Source: JAJPKE01 sp052143275 (lineage in GTDB: Bacteria > Chloroflexota > Ktedonobacteria > Ktedonobacterales > JADMIN01). From it: a stretch of DNA of 5,632 nt. Both the position numbers and the translations under genes were made by a program. Each line of letters opens with the position of its first letter. The first letter of the stretch is position 1. Location of the stretch: assembly GCA_052143275.1 (NCBI GenBank), contig JBKQTH010000007.1, forward strand, positions 1 to 5,632. Direction: 5' to 3'. The notes beneath the pieces are model-generated. The model was not told where the DNA came from and did no database searches. It saw only the letters and a program-made list of their open reading frames with translations. Below, one piece after another: positions 4,646 to 5,632 of this stretch.

Positions 4646-5632
4646 TTATGGCTCTCCAGCAAGCATGGACTCAATGTAGGGTATCACTCTCTCGATGGCG
4701 GCGTCGATATCGATGGAGAGCGTTACTCCAGCCGCCCGTATATGGCCGCCGCCGCCAAAGTGAGCCGCCACGGCTGCGGCATCGTGTGGTGCCGCGGTGC
4801 GAATGCTGACCCTGGTGGCAGTGGCGCGGCCTTCCTCCTTGAAGATAACCGAGAAAGCCACCCCGTCGATATCCACCAGATAGCTGGCCAGCCCATCATC
4901 CATGTCGGCGGTGGCGTCAGCCTCTCTGAGGAAGTCCTGGCGCACGGTGGCCCATACAACACTGCCACCGGCTGAGCTTTTAAGCGAGCGATCCAGCACA
5001 ATTCCCCACAGGCGGGTCTTGGCCAGCGACTTCATGCGATAGAAAGGCTTGATGATTTCATCCGGCACCGCACCGCAGCTAACCAGATAAGACCCAGCCA
5101 GCAAAGTGCGCGGTGTCGTGGCATCGAATTCAAAAGAGCGGGTATCGGTAATGATGCCGGCCAGCAAGCATTTGGCCGCATATACATTGATATCAATCTT
5201 GCGGTTGAGCAGGAAGAGCGTCAACAGCTCAGCAGTCGCAGCGGAAGCTGGATCGATGATCGTGACCTGGCCACATCCCGAAGAGGTGATGTGATGGTCG
5301 AGATTGAGAATGGTCGCGTTATCGAAGAAACTCTGGTAACGACTGTACAGCGTGCCATACCGGCTCAGGTCACCGGCATCCAGCGCCACGACCAGATCGA
5401 AACTCTGGTGAGGCAACTGGGACACGACCAATTCATACCCTGGCAAGAAGGTATAATTGCTCGGCACTGGGTCAGCACAGGCCACTACACACTCTTTGCC
5501 AAGAGGAGTCAGCGCGTGGGACAAGCCGAGCGCCGATCCAAGCGCATCCGGGTCGGGGCGCTCGTGAGCCAGCAAGACCATGCGCTGGGCTTGCTCAATC
5601 AAGCGCCAGGCGGCCGTTGCCTGGCGCCTGTC
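4646..5632 (-). CDS. DHH/DHHA1 family phosphoesterase, NrnA-like (5' end beyond window)
   Basis: The visible 328 residues match bifunctional oligoribonuclease / pAp phosphatase (NrnA-type) proteins, which degrade nanoRNA and hydrolyse phosphoadenosine phosphate using Mn2+. Numbered from the window edge, the metal-binding motifs are HERPDPDALGS (H23, D27, D29), VVALDAGD (D85), the signature LDHH (D112-H114) and GIITDTRSF (D163). The C-terminal DHHA1 domain has the substrate-binding GGGGHIRAAG at about 293-302. All expected catalytic residues are present. The ORF is open to the last base of the window; an internal TTG at 5602 could start it, but the ten residues before it (RRQATAAWR region) continue smoothly into LIEQAQRMVL, as I recall for relatives, so the true start is probably outside. 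The stop is TAA. In many bacteria this gene lies next to rbfA or truB, which cannot be checked here. NrnA itself was named in Bacillus, so the symbol is left blank. Confidence 0.92.
   Translation of the reverse strand, partial: DRRQATAAWRLIEQAQRMVLLAHERPDPDALGSALGLSHALTPLGKECVVACADPVPSNYTFLPGYELVVSQLPHQSFDLVVALDAGDLSRYGTLYSRYQSFFDNATILNLDHHITSSGCGQVTIIDPASAATAELLTLFLLNRKIDINVYAAKCLLAGIITDTRSFEFDATTPRTLLAGSYLVSCGAVPDEIIKPFYRMKSLAKTRLWGIVLDRSLKSSAGGSVVWATVRQDFLREADATADMDDGLASYLVDIDGVAFSVIFKEEGRATATRVSIRTAAPHDAAAVAAHFGGGGHIRAAGVTLSIDIDAAIERVIPYIESMLAGEP
5603..5627. repeat. Perfect 9-bp GC-rich inverted repeat in the early DHH coding region
   Basis: GCGCCAGGC (5603-5611) and GCCTGGCGC (5619-5627) form a perfect 9-bp stem around a 7-nt loop. 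It lies within the first codons of the visible DHH frame and immediately upstream of the alternative TTG at 5602. In mRNA it would be a strong hairpin that could affect early translation. Confidence 0.6.

Noticed and set aside
4622..4975. Plus-strand open frame opposite the DHH gene
   Set aside because: It is antisense to the conserved DHHA1 domain, whose GGGGHIRAAG motif explains the base composition.

Overview
The window looks like a stretch of a bacterial chromosome of moderate GC content, most likely from the Chloroflexota. Three proteins suggest this: a very large ATP-binding LuxR regulator whose N-terminus (CPIMIGRAQP) resembles the many paralogues in Chloroflexia, a DHH phosphoesterase with the HERPDPDALGSALGL block, and a small cupin and a DUF1059 protein of types I associate with that phylum. 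The assignment comes from remembered family resemblance, not from a search.

Layout: 1-153 is non-coding, with two small hairpins and a repeated 12-bp element. A degenerate single-domain cupin follows (154-519, +). A 205-bp spacer with several dyads leads into the main gene (725-3736, +), a roughly 1003-residue regulator with an N-terminal AAA/STAND-type ATPase, a long TPR-like helical middle and a C-terminal LuxR helix-turn-helix. After a 199-bp spacer with a perfect 16-bp palindrome comes a 63-codon ORF (3936-4127, +). It reads as the first ~35 residues of a SAM-dependent methyltransferase joined to its last ~28, so it is probably an internally deleted relic. Tandem 15-bp repeats start right at its stop codon. 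A DUF1059 small protein follows (4247-4447, +). The last gene, on the minus strand (4646 to beyond 5632), is a DHH/DHHA1 phosphoesterase of the NrnA type and is cut by the right edge. An imperfect 20-bp-stem inverted repeat (4486-4554) lies between the two convergent 3' ends.

How the genes relate: the plus-strand genes are separated by 119-205 bp, so they are more likely individually promoted than a tight operon. The LuxR-type ATPase is the only evident regulator here. Whether it controls the cupin, the relic or the DUF1059 gene cannot be decided from the sequence. The DHH gene is probably part of a separate housekeeping unit entering from the right. I see no CRISPR array, tRNA, rRNA or intact mobile element, and no convincing new multi-gene system. 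The most notable items are the collapsed methyltransferase gene and the dyad and direct-repeat elements in the intergenic regions.
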